A program made the translations under genes and the position numbers. Shown one piece after another: positions 1-6,105 of a stretch of 36,749 bases of DNA; position 1 is the stretch's first letter; each line of letters begins with the position of its first letter. The stretch is taken from contig JAGXSQ010000050.1 of assembly GCA_018333395.1 (NCBI GenBank), positions 1-36,749 on the forward strand, in the 5' to 3' direction. The notes beneath the pieces are model-generated. The model was not told the origin of the DNA. It saw only the letters and a list, made by a program, of their open reading frames with translations, and searched no databases. This DNA comes from Dethiobacter sp. GTDB taxonomy: Bacteria > Bacillota_D > Dethiobacteria > Dethiobacterales > Dethiobacteraceae.

Positions 1-85
1 TTCAATCAGTAAAACTTGTGCTAAAATATTCATTGGAACAGCTTCTTTCTGCGCTTTGTTTTTTGTTGCAAACTAACAATAACGC

Positions 86-109
86 AAAAAAGTGGGCTGT
101 TCCACTTTT
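86..109 (-). terminator. Intrinsic terminator after the RHH gene
   Basis: Read on the minus strand, an 8-bp stem (AAAAGTGG / CCACTTTT) with a 6-nt loop is followed by a run of T. It lies about 130 nt past the stop of the leftward ribbon-helix-helix gene. The rest of 1-241 is A+T-rich. I see no convincing gene there. Confidence 0.5.
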
Positions 110-241
110 ATTTTGTCAAATTACTGCATTTTATCTTGTGGCTTTTTTCTTAAGTCATTTTCTGCCGCCCGGCTCAATTTATGGCTTACCTATCTATAAT
201 CACGCTCATACTTTTGCGCCACTCCATCGGCTCACTTTTAG

Positions 242-496
242 TTAATCGCTTTGTGCCATTTTGGCCCACTTATCTCTGAGCGTGACCACCTGATATTCCA
301 ACCCATCTCCTTTTGACCAGATCCCTGCCGTTTCATTGACTGTTTTTTGATACGACGCCAGGCTCTGAAATTCTTTAAGGCAGGATATTCCTTGACGGAT
401 GGCCTCCGCAACGGAAATGTTGTACGCCTTGCTATAATTTCCTAGCCATTTCTTCTCTTGCTCCGAAATGGTGATGATAATTCTCTTGCTTGCCAT
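242..496 (-). CDS. Ribbon-helix-helix (CopG/Arc-like) antitoxin-type regulator, orphan
   Basis: This 84-aa protein has an N-terminal beta strand (KRIIITISEQE) followed by helices, including VAEAIRQGISCLKEF. That is the layout of short ribbon-helix-helix DNA-binding proteins, which commonly act as autoregulating antitoxins. I chose the ATG at 496 because GGGAGGG (503-509) is 6 nt upstream; a TTG at 502 would abut the ribosome site. No toxin partner is seen: the 241 nt downstream hold only a terminator, and the upstream neighbour is a divergent ATPase gene. The RHH assignment rests on pattern, not on a diagnostic motif. It could be an orphan antitoxin or a free-standing repressor. Confidence 0.6.
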   Translation of the reverse strand: MASKRIIITISEQEKKWLGNYSKAYNISVAEAIRQGISCLKEFQSLASYQKTVNETAGIWSKGDGLEYQVVTLRDKWAKMAQSD

Positions 497-589
497 AATC
501 AACCCTCCCGGCGGCCTCGAAATGTTATTTTTATATATATATCATATGTCTATATCATCTGCCTGTCAATTCCGTACCCCAGCTTCTCC

Positions 590-619
590 TTGACAAAACT
601 CCAGAAATTCGTCTATAAT
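590..619 (+). promoter_or_regulatory. Consensus sigma-A promoter for the DUF4143 ATPase
   Basis: A perfect -35 TTGACA (590-595) and a perfect -10 TATAAT (614-619) are separated by 18 nt. Transcription would begin near 626, about 35 nt before the ATPase ATG at 661. The divergent RHH gene must use another promoter in the A+T-rich 510-580 stretch. Confidence 0.75.
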
Positions 620-660
620 AAAATCATAATTTAGTTTAGCCGAAAGAGGTGCCTGCTTTT

Positions 661-1914
661 ATGTATATAAAAAGGGCGGCTGAGGATACCGTTCGTAAAG
701 TTTCTGCAACCTTTCCCGTCATGCTTGTGACCGGCCCGCGCCAGGCAGGAAAGTCTACCATGCTTGAAACCCTGGCGGAACCCGGCCGCAAGCTGGTTAC
801 TCTCGACGACCCCGATATCCGTTATCTGGCAAAAACCGACCCCGCCTTATTCATGCAAAGGTACACTCCGCCCGTATTGATTGATGAGATACAATATGCC
901 ACCGAACTGCTGCCGCATATCAAAATGGCAGTTGATAAAGCAAAACGCAATGGTGATTACTGGCTCACTGCCTCACAGCCTTTTATCATGATGAAGAATG
1001 TCAGCGAAACCCTGGCGGGGCGCGTTGGCATTATAAACTTGCTGGGGCTCTCAACCAGTGAGATAACCGGGATACCGTCCGAAGTCTTTACTACGGATGC
1101 CGGCAGGCTGATGAACCGTCTTGGCAACGCTCAAAAGCTTGGTCTGAACGAAGTATATTCCCGTATCTTCAAAGGCTCTATGCCGAAGTTTTATGCCGAT
1201 GAATCTGTCGATTCGGAAACGTATTACCGTTCTTACACCGACACTTACCTCAAACGCGATATAAAGGACCTGACGCAGGTCGCCGACGAAACGGGCTTCT
1301 TTAACTTTATGACACTTGTTGCCGCCAGAACAGCCGCCCCTGTTGTCTATCAGGAAATTGCCGGCGAATGCGGCATATCTTCCCCGACAGCAAAAAAATG
1401 GCTCTCCGTTTTGGCATCCTCGCACATCATTGCTCTTGTCCAGCCATATCACAATAACGTCCTGAAGCGAGTGACCAAGATGCCGCTCCTGCATTTCCTC
1501 GATACGGGACTTTGCGCCCATCTTTTGAAATGGGGCAATCCGGAAGCATTAGAGAAAGGAGCGATGGCGGGAGCCTTCTTTAAAAGCTATGTCTTCTCGG
1601 AGATTTATAAAAGCTATCTGAACGCCGGGCGAGAGCCGCCTCTTTTCTACTACCGTGACAAGGACAGAAAAGAAATCGACCTGCTGATTTACGAAAACGG
1701 AACAATCTATCCCATAGAGATAAAAAAATCCGCTTCCCCCGGCAAGGAAGCCATAAAGAACTTCAAAGTGCTTGCCCCTGTGACAGAGCCTGAAAAATTC
1801 GGCGGCCTTGCTCAGTTAAAAATAAATATCGGCAGCGGAGCAGTCATTTGCCTGGCCGGCGACCTGCTGCCCATTGACAGCAGGAACTGGCGCGTCCCCG
1901 CTTGGCTGCTCTGA
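661..1914 (+). CDS. DUF4143-type P-loop ATPase (AAA_14 + DUF4143)
   Basis: This protein of about 417 aa begins with an AAA_14 domain: Walker A GPRQAGKS near residues 23-30 and Walker B VLIDEIQ near 74-80. A DUF4143 region follows, with YLKRDIKDL, a winged-helix-like middle, and the C-terminal nuclease-fold-like segment FYYRDKDRKEIDLLIY...PIEIKKS. Family members are usually 380-430 aa, so this copy is complete. Their role is poorly defined, but they are common in mobile and TA-rich regions. The ATG at 661 is preferred because AGAGGTG (645-651) lies 9 nt upstream; a GTG at 649 would sit inside that site. The usual sensor GSQ is ASQ here (LTASQPF), a small deviation. The gene has its own consensus promoter. 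Confidence 0.85.
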   Translation: MYIKRAAEDTVRKVSATFPVMLVTGPRQAGKSTMLETLAEPGRKLVTLDDPDIRYLAKTDPALFMQRYTPPVLIDEIQYATELLPHIKMAVDKAKRNGDYWLTASQPFIMMKNVSETLAGRVGIINLLGLSTSEITGIPSEVFTTDAGRLMNRLGNAQKLGLNEVYSRIFKGSMPKFYADESVDSETYYRSYTDTYLKRDIKDLTQVADETGFFNFMTLVAARTAAPVVYQEIAGECGISSPTAKKWLSVLASSHIIALVQPYHNNVLKRVTKMPLLHFLDTGLCAHLLKWGNPEALEKGAMAGAFFKSYVFSEIYKSYLNAGREPPLFYYRDKDRKEIDLLIYENGTIYPIEIKKSASPGKEAIKNFKVLAPVTEPEKFGGLAQLKINIGSGAVICLAGDLLPIDSRNWRVPAWLL

Positions 1915-1932
1915 CCGCCCATCTTCCTTTAG

Positions 1933-1950
1933 CCGCGACAAGAGCGGACT
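1933..1950 (+). repeat. 18-nt sequence shared with the DUF4143 remnants
   Basis: Just past the ATPase stop lies CCGCGACAAGAGCGGACT. The same 18 nt occur inside the ATPase remnants at 4252-4269 and 4948-4965, and the first 15 nt occur at 5881-5895. It encodes part of YRDKSG in those copies and could form a weak 4-bp hairpin (CCGC/GCGG). Here it is out of context and probably a leftover of the same gene family. Confidence 0.5.
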
Positions 1951-2002
1951 CCGACTGACTTCTCCTGTTAAAACAATTTTAGTGAATTCTCAAGCTGGCT
2001 TC

Positions 2003-2034
2003 TTGACTATAATAGCAATATATTGCTATTATAG
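2003..2034 (+). promoter_or_regulatory. Promoter overlapped by a perfect 28-bp palindromic operator
   Basis: A perfect palindrome spans 2007-2034: left half CTATAATAGCAATA, right half its exact reverse complement. It overlaps a promoter with -35 TTGACT (2003-2008), an 18-nt spacer and -10 TATTAT (2027-2032). Transcription would start near 2039, 28 nt before the antitoxin ATG at 2067. Phd/YefM antitoxins repress their own operons by binding palindromes over the promoter, so this is very probably the autoregulatory operator of the downstream TA pair. Confidence 0.75.
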
Positions 2035-2066
2035 TGGTATATATTAAGCGCAAGGATGGTGGGATT

Positions 2067-2339
2067 ATGCCCCATATCAGACCGATATCAGATTTAAGAA
2101 ACAGCGCGAATGAAATTTCTGACTTGTGCAAATCGACCAGGGAACCCGTATATATCACGAAAAATGGAACTGGAGATATGGTTATTATGAGTATAGAGAC
2201 GTATGAGCGGCGCGAGGCTCAGCTGGAGCTTTATGCGAAACTGGCCGAAGCGGAGGCGGAGGCTATGTCAGGCAAAACAGGCGTGGACTTTATGCAGTTT
2301 GCTGAAAAGCTGAGGAGCAAACTGCATGGGGCAATTTAG
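2067..2339 (+). CDS. Phd/YefM-family antitoxin
   Basis: The 90-aa protein shows the Phd/YefM pattern: IRPISDLRNSANEISDL, then PVYITKNGTGDMVIMSIETYE, then an acidic, alanine-rich C-terminal tail that would wrap the toxin. I start it at ATG 2067, with GGTGGG just upstream. An earlier in-frame start at 2034 would lie inside the operator and before the predicted transcription start. Its end overlaps the toxin start by 14 nt, so the two are translationally coupled. It should neutralise the ParE-like toxin and repress the operon through the palindrome at 2007-2034. Confidence 0.85.
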   Translation: MPHIRPISDLRNSANEISDLCKSTREPVYITKNGTGDMVIMSIETYERREAQLELYAKLAEAEAEAMSGKTGVDFMQFAEKLRSKLHGAI

Positions 2340-2628
2340 GGTCAAAATCCTGGCAAAAGCGCAGGAAGATATGGATGAGATTGCAGATTATCTAAATACA
2401 CTATCCCCTCAAGCCGCGCTTCGATTATTTGACCTGCTGGCCAACAAAATCAACAGCCTGTCTGATATGCCTGAGCGATGTCCTCTGGCCCGGGATACAC
2501 AGCTACGTCTTCGCGGTTATCGCTATCTGACTGTAGAGAGTTACTTGGTGTTTTTCGTGATCATCGAAGATGTTGTGCAGATTCGCCGCATTCTGTTCGG
2601 CAGACGGCCATACGAAACCCTGTTGTGA
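2326..2628 (+). CDS. ParE/RelE-superfamily toxin
   Basis: This 100-aa protein has the RelE/ParE fold signature: VKILAKAQEDMDEIADYLNT at the N terminus, then the strand pairs RGYRYLTVESYLVFFVI and VQIRRILFGRRPYE. The C-terminal RR-x-Y resembles plasmid-stabilisation ParE proteins, which poison gyrase; RelE relatives cleave mRNA. The sequence alone does not decide between them. It is complete and coupled to the upstream Phd antitoxin, so this is probably a working TA module. Confidence 0.85.
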   Translation: MGQFRVKILAKAQEDMDEIADYLNTLSPQAALRLFDLLANKINSLSDMPERCPLARDTQLRLRGYRYLTVESYLVFFVIIEDVVQIRRILFGRRPYETLL

Positions 2629-2646
2629 TTTTACATCTCAGTCAAG

Positions 2647-2669
2647 GCGCGATCTGCTTGAACCGTGAA
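2647..2669 (+). repeat. 23-nt direct repeat, copy 1
   Basis: The 23 nt from 2647 to 2669 recur exactly at 6031-6053. Both begin GCGCGATCTGCTTGAACC. At 6031 the sequence is the end of an open peptide (LMEQHLRDLLEP, stop). Here it is an isolated fragment after the ParE stop, so it is probably a remnant of the same unknown gene. Confidence 0.7.
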
Positions 2670-2688
2670 TGCCTGTGGGCCCTGGGGC

Positions 2689-2733
2689 TCAGGTCTATAT
2701 CCTTCGGCCCCAATGTTAAAAATATAGACCTGA
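2689..2733. repeat. 12-bp inverted repeat, REP-like hairpin
   Basis: TCAGGTCTATAT (2689-2700) is repeated as its exact reverse complement at 2722-2733 around a 21-nt loop. There is no U-tract on either strand. The sequence resembles palindromic units often associated with REP/RAYT transposition, but that comparison is from memory. It lies between the convergent ParE gene and the 70-aa ORF. Confidence 0.5.
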
Positions 2734-2737
2734 CCCT

Positions 2738-2950
2738 TCAGCCATCCTGCCTCTCTCGCAGGACCTCTTTGGCTACCTGTTCAATGCTTATTCTGCCAAG
2801 CCATTGCTCTCTTTCTTTAGTATAATCGCCTTTTCCTGGGTCAAACTGCTGCAAAAACCGTGTCATCCCAACGGGACCAAGGGTTTTAGACAAGGCATCT
2901 ATGCCTGCTTTCCTGATTTGGTTGGGAGTTGCGGCTTGATCTGGTATCAT
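2738..2950 (-). CDS. Small hypothetical protein, probable partner of a PIN toxin
   Basis: This 70-aa soluble protein carries KTLGPVGMTRFLQQF, a G-x-GDYT turn, and a charged C-terminal helix (ISIEQVAKEVLRERQ). Proteins with this pattern are often found next to PIN-domain genes, and here it begins one nucleotide after the stop of a PIN fragment on the same strand. That adjacency suggests a former VapBC-like pair, with this as the antitoxin or accessory member. I recognise no named domain. Its upstream toxin is truncated, so it may no longer have a target. Confidence 0.55.
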   Translation of the reverse strand: MIPDQAATPNQIRKAGIDALSKTLGPVGMTRFLQQFDPGKGDYTKEREQWLGRISIEQVAKEVLRERQDG

Positions 2951-3175
2951 TCAATACACCTCCATTAGCCAGTTAACCGGATTTGCCACCTGGACTTTGA
3001 GTAAAGCTTTCGTTCGCACTGCCTGTCGGACCAACCTGTAATCAGTAGTGAGTAAGGTGTTAGCCCCACCTTTGTCGGCACAGGATATGTGCAGGGCGTC
3101 TAAAGCCGCTAATCCGGCCTCCTGCAACAGGCTGGCCTGATGCACTACCTTGTTTAAAAGCTCATAGTGAGCCAC
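2951..3175 (-). pseudogene. PIN-domain (VapC-like) toxin, C-terminal fragment
   Basis: The 74-residue frame matches the last half of a PIN ribonuclease: GLAALDALHISCADKGG carries the conserved acidic DALH motif, followed by TLLTTDYRL with the last acidic pair, and NPVNWL near the end. The N-terminal half with the first catalytic Asp and the central Glu is missing. The frame opens at a GTG (3175) inside the last codons of the upstream HEPN gene, which looks like a deletion junction fusing the HEPN 3' end to the middle of PIN. It should be catalytically dead. Confidence 0.75.
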
Positions 3176-3537
3176 TCTCTCATTTTACGTGCACTCTGCA
3201 ACGCCCTACCCGCATCTTCTTTTGTAGGGTCGCCTGTAGGCAGCAAGCCCATTGCGGCAGGATACCTCGTTCTATATACACTGTTTAAGAATACCGCGTC
3301 TTCGACAGTAATCGGAGCTTCATACCCGATATTATTGACTGCACTGGATAAGTCAAGAATATTATGGGTTCGCGAAAATTCTATTTCCCTCTCAGTCAGG
3401 ATTGCCTTTAAAGTTTTTTCCACCGCCTGCTGGGCATGATAACAAACCATTCTGTACAAAGGCGCCTCAAAAAGATGCTCTGCGGCCTGCAATTCCTCAT
3501 CAGCTATCTTTATCCATTCCTTAGTTTCTCTTTTCAT
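3154..3537 (-). CDS. hepT: HEPN-domain toxin (HepT-like), pair 1
   Basis: A 127-aa HEPN protein, helical throughout, with the R-x4-6-H RNase-type motif in RMVCYHAQQAVEKTLKA near residues 29-45. The end, EDAGRALQSARKMREWL, is typical of the family. HEPN toxins of this class cleave RNA and are inactivated by the paired MNT nucleotidyltransferase, which AMPylates them in the studied HepT/MntA systems. Its ATG at 3537 overlaps the MNT end by 17 nt, and GGGGAAGG lies just upstream. Its last codons overlap the truncated PIN frame. Confidence 0.85.
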   Translation of the reverse strand: MKRETKEWIKIADEELQAAEHLFEAPLYRMVCYHAQQAVEKTLKAILTEREIEFSRTHNILDLSSAVNNIGYEAPITVEDAVFLNSVYRTRYPAAMGLLPTGDPTKEDAGRALQSARKMREWLTMSF

Positions 3538-3868
3538 ACATTACCTTCCCCTTTGCAACCATATTGCTAAAGAAAGCATATTTTTCCTGCACAAGGGCTT
3601 CAAACTCATCAGGAGTATAAACAAACAGATCTATGCCAACCTTTGGCTTGATTAAACAGCCTACCTCCATTATCCTGTCTATCGGCCGCTTTAGGGTGTT
3701 TTTTATGACCAGAAGGTCAATATCACTCCACTCATGTATATCGCCATCGGCCATAGAACCAAAAAGGATTATTTTTTCCGGCTCATAGTCTCTACAAAGG
3801 ATTTCTATGATACGGCTCAACTCTTCTTCCAGCAGTTTTTTTCTCTGATCAACAGTGAACATTTGCAT
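3521..3868 (-). CDS. mntA: MNT nucleotidyltransferase antitoxin (MntA-like), pair 1
   Basis: This minimal nucleotidyltransferase of about 115 aa carries the pol-beta signature ILFGSMADGDIHEWSDIDLL: GS, a ten-residue loop, then D-x-D, with a third acidic residue in VGIDLFV. It is the expected antitoxin for the overlapping HEPN gene. Possible starts are TTG 3871, ATG 3868 and ATG 3862; none has a clear ribosome site. The reason may be visible: a group II intron 3' end ends within about 10 nt of the start, so the native leader has been replaced. Confidence 0.85.
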   Translation of the reverse strand: MQMFTVDQRKKLLEEELSRIIEILCRDYEPEKIILFGSMADGDIHEWSDIDLLVIKNTLKRPIDRIMEVGCLIKPKVGIDLFVYTPDEFEALVQEKYAFFSNMVAKGKVMYEKRN

Positions 3869-3876
3869 CAATTCAA

Positions 3877-4145
3877 GTCGAGTAGACGCTCGACTTTCAC
3901 CTCTCCTTCTATATTACGTGAGGTTTCCGTCTACGCCCCTCACGGAACCCAACGTGCCCTATTGAGGCATTGGGCTCTTCATATAAACCTTACACAGCTT
4001 ACCAGATGTTCACATAGATTTTCGGTTCCGCTATCGGGTGCTTTTCAAGGAGCATCATATACCGCTTCCATGTCAAATAGGCTCTCTGACTACGCCTCGT
4101 CAGCGCCTTGTAGAGCGTAACCATAATGTAGCGCTGGTATGCTCA
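3877..4145 (-). mobile_element. Group II intron remnant (3' end: RT tail, D5, D6)
   Basis: Read on the minus strand, 4142-3999 encodes 47 residues ending in a stop, with LTRRSQRAYLTWKRYMMLLE and HPIAEPKIYV. This pattern matches the extreme C terminus of group II intron reverse transcriptase/maturases. It is followed at 3977-3945 by a 33-nt domain V-like element: GAGCCCAATG, loop, CACGTTGGGTTC. A domain VI-like stem follows, with TAGACG/CGTCTA arms at 3928-3933 and 3883-3888, and the intron would end at CTCGAC. The 5' ribozyme half and most of the RT are absent, so it cannot move. Confidence 0.7.
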
Positions 4146-4197
4146 TTCTTTGGATGCTCCTGCCCTCATTGTAGCATGAGCAGAAGTTGCTGACAAC

Positions 4198-4306
4198 CAA
4201 GGCGGAGAAGAGCGTCTATGCCCAGGCGCTTGACGGAGAAGTCTTTCACTACCGCGACAAGAGCGGACTTGTGTCGGCTATCGCTTCGAGGCTACAGATG
4301 GATTAG
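4198..4306 (+). pseudogene. DUF4143 ATPase 3' fragment, copy A
   Basis: The frame reads VYAQALDGEVFHYRDKSG, the C-terminal nuclease-like stretch of many DUF4143 ATPases. It then departs into LVSAIASRLQMD and stops at 4304. Bases 4210-4291 match 4906-4987 (copy B) except at one position, and 4198-4266 match 5827-5895 (copy C) except at the same position. It is not derived from the intact ATPase at 661-1914, which has FYYRDKDRKEID here. The 130 nt on to 4427 hold short near-repeats (AACTCGGAAGT, AACTCAGAAGT) and nothing else clear. Confidence 0.7.
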
Positions 4307-4439
4307 CAGTAACATCAAGCTACCCGAACGAGCAAAGAAGCCGTCTTGCCAAACTCGGAAGTAAAACATTGACGAACTCAGAAGTTGAGCATCATATATT
4401 GTAAGACATCTGTTAATGAATCTCGCAGGAGGCCAATGA

Positions 4440-4827
4440 ATGGAACGAAAATACCTGAGCAGAATCGCCGATAAGCTCTTGGATACAGCACTTCAAGCAT
4501 CGGGCGCAGTGTTGATTGAGGGACCTAAATGGTGCGGAAAAACTCGTACCGCAACGGATTTTGCAGGAGAAGTTGCCGGAAGAACTCCAACTCGAGGAGG
4601 TGAAACGGGTCAAGGAATTCGCTACGTCTTGGCAACTGAAGGGCCGGCAGGAAGGCCGGCAGGAATTGCTGCTCAAGATACTGAAGAAACGCCTAGGTTC
4701 TCTTTCCTCTGAATTGGAGGCGATGATTGCCGCCCTTTCTGCGGAACAATTCGACGCGCTGGCCGAGAGTCTGTTTGACATTACCAGTGAGGCGGACCTG
4801 AAAAGGTGGCTTTCCGCGAAGCACTAA
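4440..4827 (+). pseudogene. Chimeric remnant: DUF4143 ATPase N-terminus joined to DUF4351 C-terminus
   Basis: ATG 4440 has an ideal site (AGGAGG 4427-4432, 7-nt spacing) and encodes YLSRIADKLLDTALQASGAV followed by LIEGPKWCGKTRTA, the N terminus and Walker A of a DUF4143 ATPase. Near 4556 homology switches. In a different frame the rest reads LPEELQLEEVKRVKEFATSW, GRQEGRQELLLKILKKRLG, then LSAEQFDALAESLFDI and DLKRWL. This is the tail of Rpn/PDDEXK-type transposase-like proteins with a DUF4351 domain, running to 4827. Two unrelated genes are thus joined out of frame. A 103-codon frame from TTG 4516 is open across the junction, but a functional product is unlikely. Confidence 0.7.
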
Positions 4828-4905
4828 CCTCGTTCATCCCTTTTCTCTTCGCCGGGATAAGCGAGGGGGCCAATGCCTTTTTGAATCGCTGTGCCTCCGC
4901 GATTT

Positions 4906-4993
4906 GAGCGTCTATGCCGAGGCGCTTGACGGAGAAGTCTTTCACTACCGCGACAAGAGCGGACTTGTGTCGGCTATCGCTTCGAGGTAACAG
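4906..4993 (+). pseudogene. DUF4143 ATPase 3' fragment, copy B
   Basis: This segment encodes VYAEALDGEVFHYRDKSG, then LVSAIASR and a stop. It is identical to copy A over 82 nt except for one base (4919 G, against C at 4223). It appears abruptly after a stretch with no homology to the ATPase and ends as abruptly at about 4993. The following 75 nt lead into the HicA promoter. Confidence 0.7.
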
Positions 4994-5067
4994 GCGGTGT
5001 TCTTTTGTTCTCCCGTAATGAGGACCTGCGCTTAGAATTTGTGGAGCGGAACAGTCTTATGGCTGCC

Positions 5068-5096
5068 TTGACACGCATAATCATGCGCATTATAAT
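5068..5096 (+). promoter_or_regulatory. Perfect consensus promoter of the hicAB locus
   Basis: TTGACA (5068-5073), exactly 17 nt, then TATAAT (5091-5096). The spacer ends in the palindrome ATGCGCAT (5083-5090) inside an imperfect dyad, a plausible HicB operator. The start point would be near 5103 and the HicA ribosome site is at 5105-5110, so the leader is very short or initiates slightly upstream. HicB is known to repress its own promoter. Confidence 0.75.
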
Positions 5097-5117
5097 AAGC
5101 TTGTAAGGAGAATTTCC

Positions 5118-5314
5118 ATGCAAGCCTACTCGTCAAAAGAACTGATCAGGATAATTGAAAAAGACGGATGGTTTTTGGTAAATAGCGCTGGTTCCCACTG
5201 GCAATTTAAACACACACCAAGCCGGGCAAGGTCACCGTCACGCACCCGGTAAAGGATGTACCGATAGGAACTGTCAGAGGCATATTAAAGCAGGCGGGCA
5301 TAATTCTAAAATAA
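5118..5314 (+). pseudogene. hicA: HicA mRNA-interferase toxin, frameshifted
   Basis: ATG 5118 has AAGGAG 7 nt upstream and encodes QAYSSKELIRIIEKDGWFLV followed by NSAGSHWQFKHT, the HicA dsRBD-like fold with the catalytic His in GSHWQFKH. The frame then runs to an early stop. One nucleotide is missing around 5216-5221; after shifting, the expected tail appears: KPGKVTVTHPVKDVPIGT, then VRGILKQAG and TAA at 5312. HicA is normally about 65-75 aa and the tail is part of the fold, so the toxin is probably inactive. The antitoxin gene downstream is intact. Confidence 0.85.
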
Positions 5315-5387
5315 GATTGGGCTAATACATATACCTGTGTGGATTCGTAAATATATGATTGAATATGGATGATAGGAGCTGGTCCGG

Positions 5388-5801
5388 ATGAAAAAAGATT
5401 TGTACGCTTACCCGGCAATATTCGATTATGCCGATGACGGGATATCTATTTTTTTCCCCGACCTGCCTGGTTGTTTGCCTTGCGCCCATACCACAGAGGA
5501 GGCGATCCACAATGCAAAAGAAGCGCTGGCGCTTCACCTCTACGGGATGGAACACGACGGTGATCCAATTCCCGAACCGACACCGATAAATAAGCTGCAA
5601 TTGGAAAACAATCAAATACCGATATTAATCGAAGCGTATATGCCTATGTATCGCGAGGCTATCGAAAACAGCTATGTGAGGAAGAATGTGACTTTACCCG
5701 CGTGGCTGGAAAGGATAGCTGAGGCGAAAGGCCTGAATTTCTCCCATATCCTGCAAAATGCCTTAAAAGAACGACTGGGAGCCAAAGAAGGGAAGCTTTA
5801 G
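5388..5801 (+). CDS. hicB: HicB antitoxin
   Basis: This 137-aa protein has an N-terminal partially degraded RNase H-like domain: YPAIFDYADDGISIFFPDLP, G-x-x-x-C, then TTEEAIHNAKEALALHLYGM. A C-terminal DNA-binding helical part follows (VTLPAWLERIAEAKGLNFSH, then ILQNALKERLG). This is the classic HicB layout, antitoxin plus autorepressor. AGGAG (5374-5378) lies 9 nt before the ATG. The gene follows a frameshifted hicA by 73 nt, so it may persist as an orphan that can neutralise other HicA toxins. Confidence 0.9.
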   Translation: MKKDLYAYPAIFDYADDGISIFFPDLPGCLPCAHTTEEAIHNAKEALALHLYGMEHDGDPIPEPTPINKLQLENNQIPILIEAYMPMYREAIENSYVRKNVTLPAWLERIAEAKGLNFSHILQNALKERLGAKEGKL

Positions 5802-5826
5802 ACAGATAAGGCCGTTAATTAACATA

Positions 5827-5990
5827 CAAGGCGGAGAAGAGCGTCTATGCCTAGGCGCTTGACGGAGAAGTCTTTCACTACCGCGACAAGAGCGGCCTTG
5901 AAGCCGATGCGATTGTACACCGGAACTGAGCTTGCCTATCGCCGGAAGGACGGAGTAAATATCGTACCTATCGGATGTCTGAAAGATTAA
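5827..5990 (+). pseudogene. DUF4143 ATPase 3' end, copy C
   Basis: This copy reads SVYA-stop-ALDGEVFHYRDKSG followed by LEADAIVH, the authentic continuation in DUF4143 ATPases. After a frame change it ends TGTELAYRRKDGVNIVPIGC LKD with TAA at 5988, a typical family C terminus. It carries an in-frame TAG (the base at 5852 is T where copies A and B have C and G) and has lost part of the middle. It is the only one of the three fragments that keeps the real 3' end. Confidence 0.75.
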
Positions 5991-6030
5991 TCTATACCGC
6001 CACCGGCTATCGCCTTATGGAACAGCATCT

Positions 6031-6053
6031 GCGCGATCTGCTTGAACCGTGAA
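6031..6053 (+). repeat. 23-nt direct repeat, copy 2
   Basis: Exact copy of 2647-2669. The surrounding frame reads YTATGYRLMEQHLRDLLEP and a stop at 6050-6052, possibly the C terminus of an unidentified gene. It lies 41 nt past the end of the ATPase fragment. Confidence 0.7.
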
Positions 6054-6105
6054 GGTGCGACGAAAGACGCTTGGTTATTTAACGATTGAGTGGGAGGCAG
6101 GGGTA

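Noticed and set aside
18..245. 75-codon open frame at the left edge, plus strand
   Set aside because: Low-complexity A+T-rich translation, no ribosome site, and it overlaps the terminator hairpin of the RHH gene.
1051..1521. 156-codon frame antisense to the DUF4143 ATPase
   Set aside because: Shadow of a gene with clear motifs on the other strand.
5118..5314. Programmed frameshift in hicA
   Set aside because: No slippery heptamer or stimulatory hairpin around 5216-5221. A plain one-base loss is simpler.
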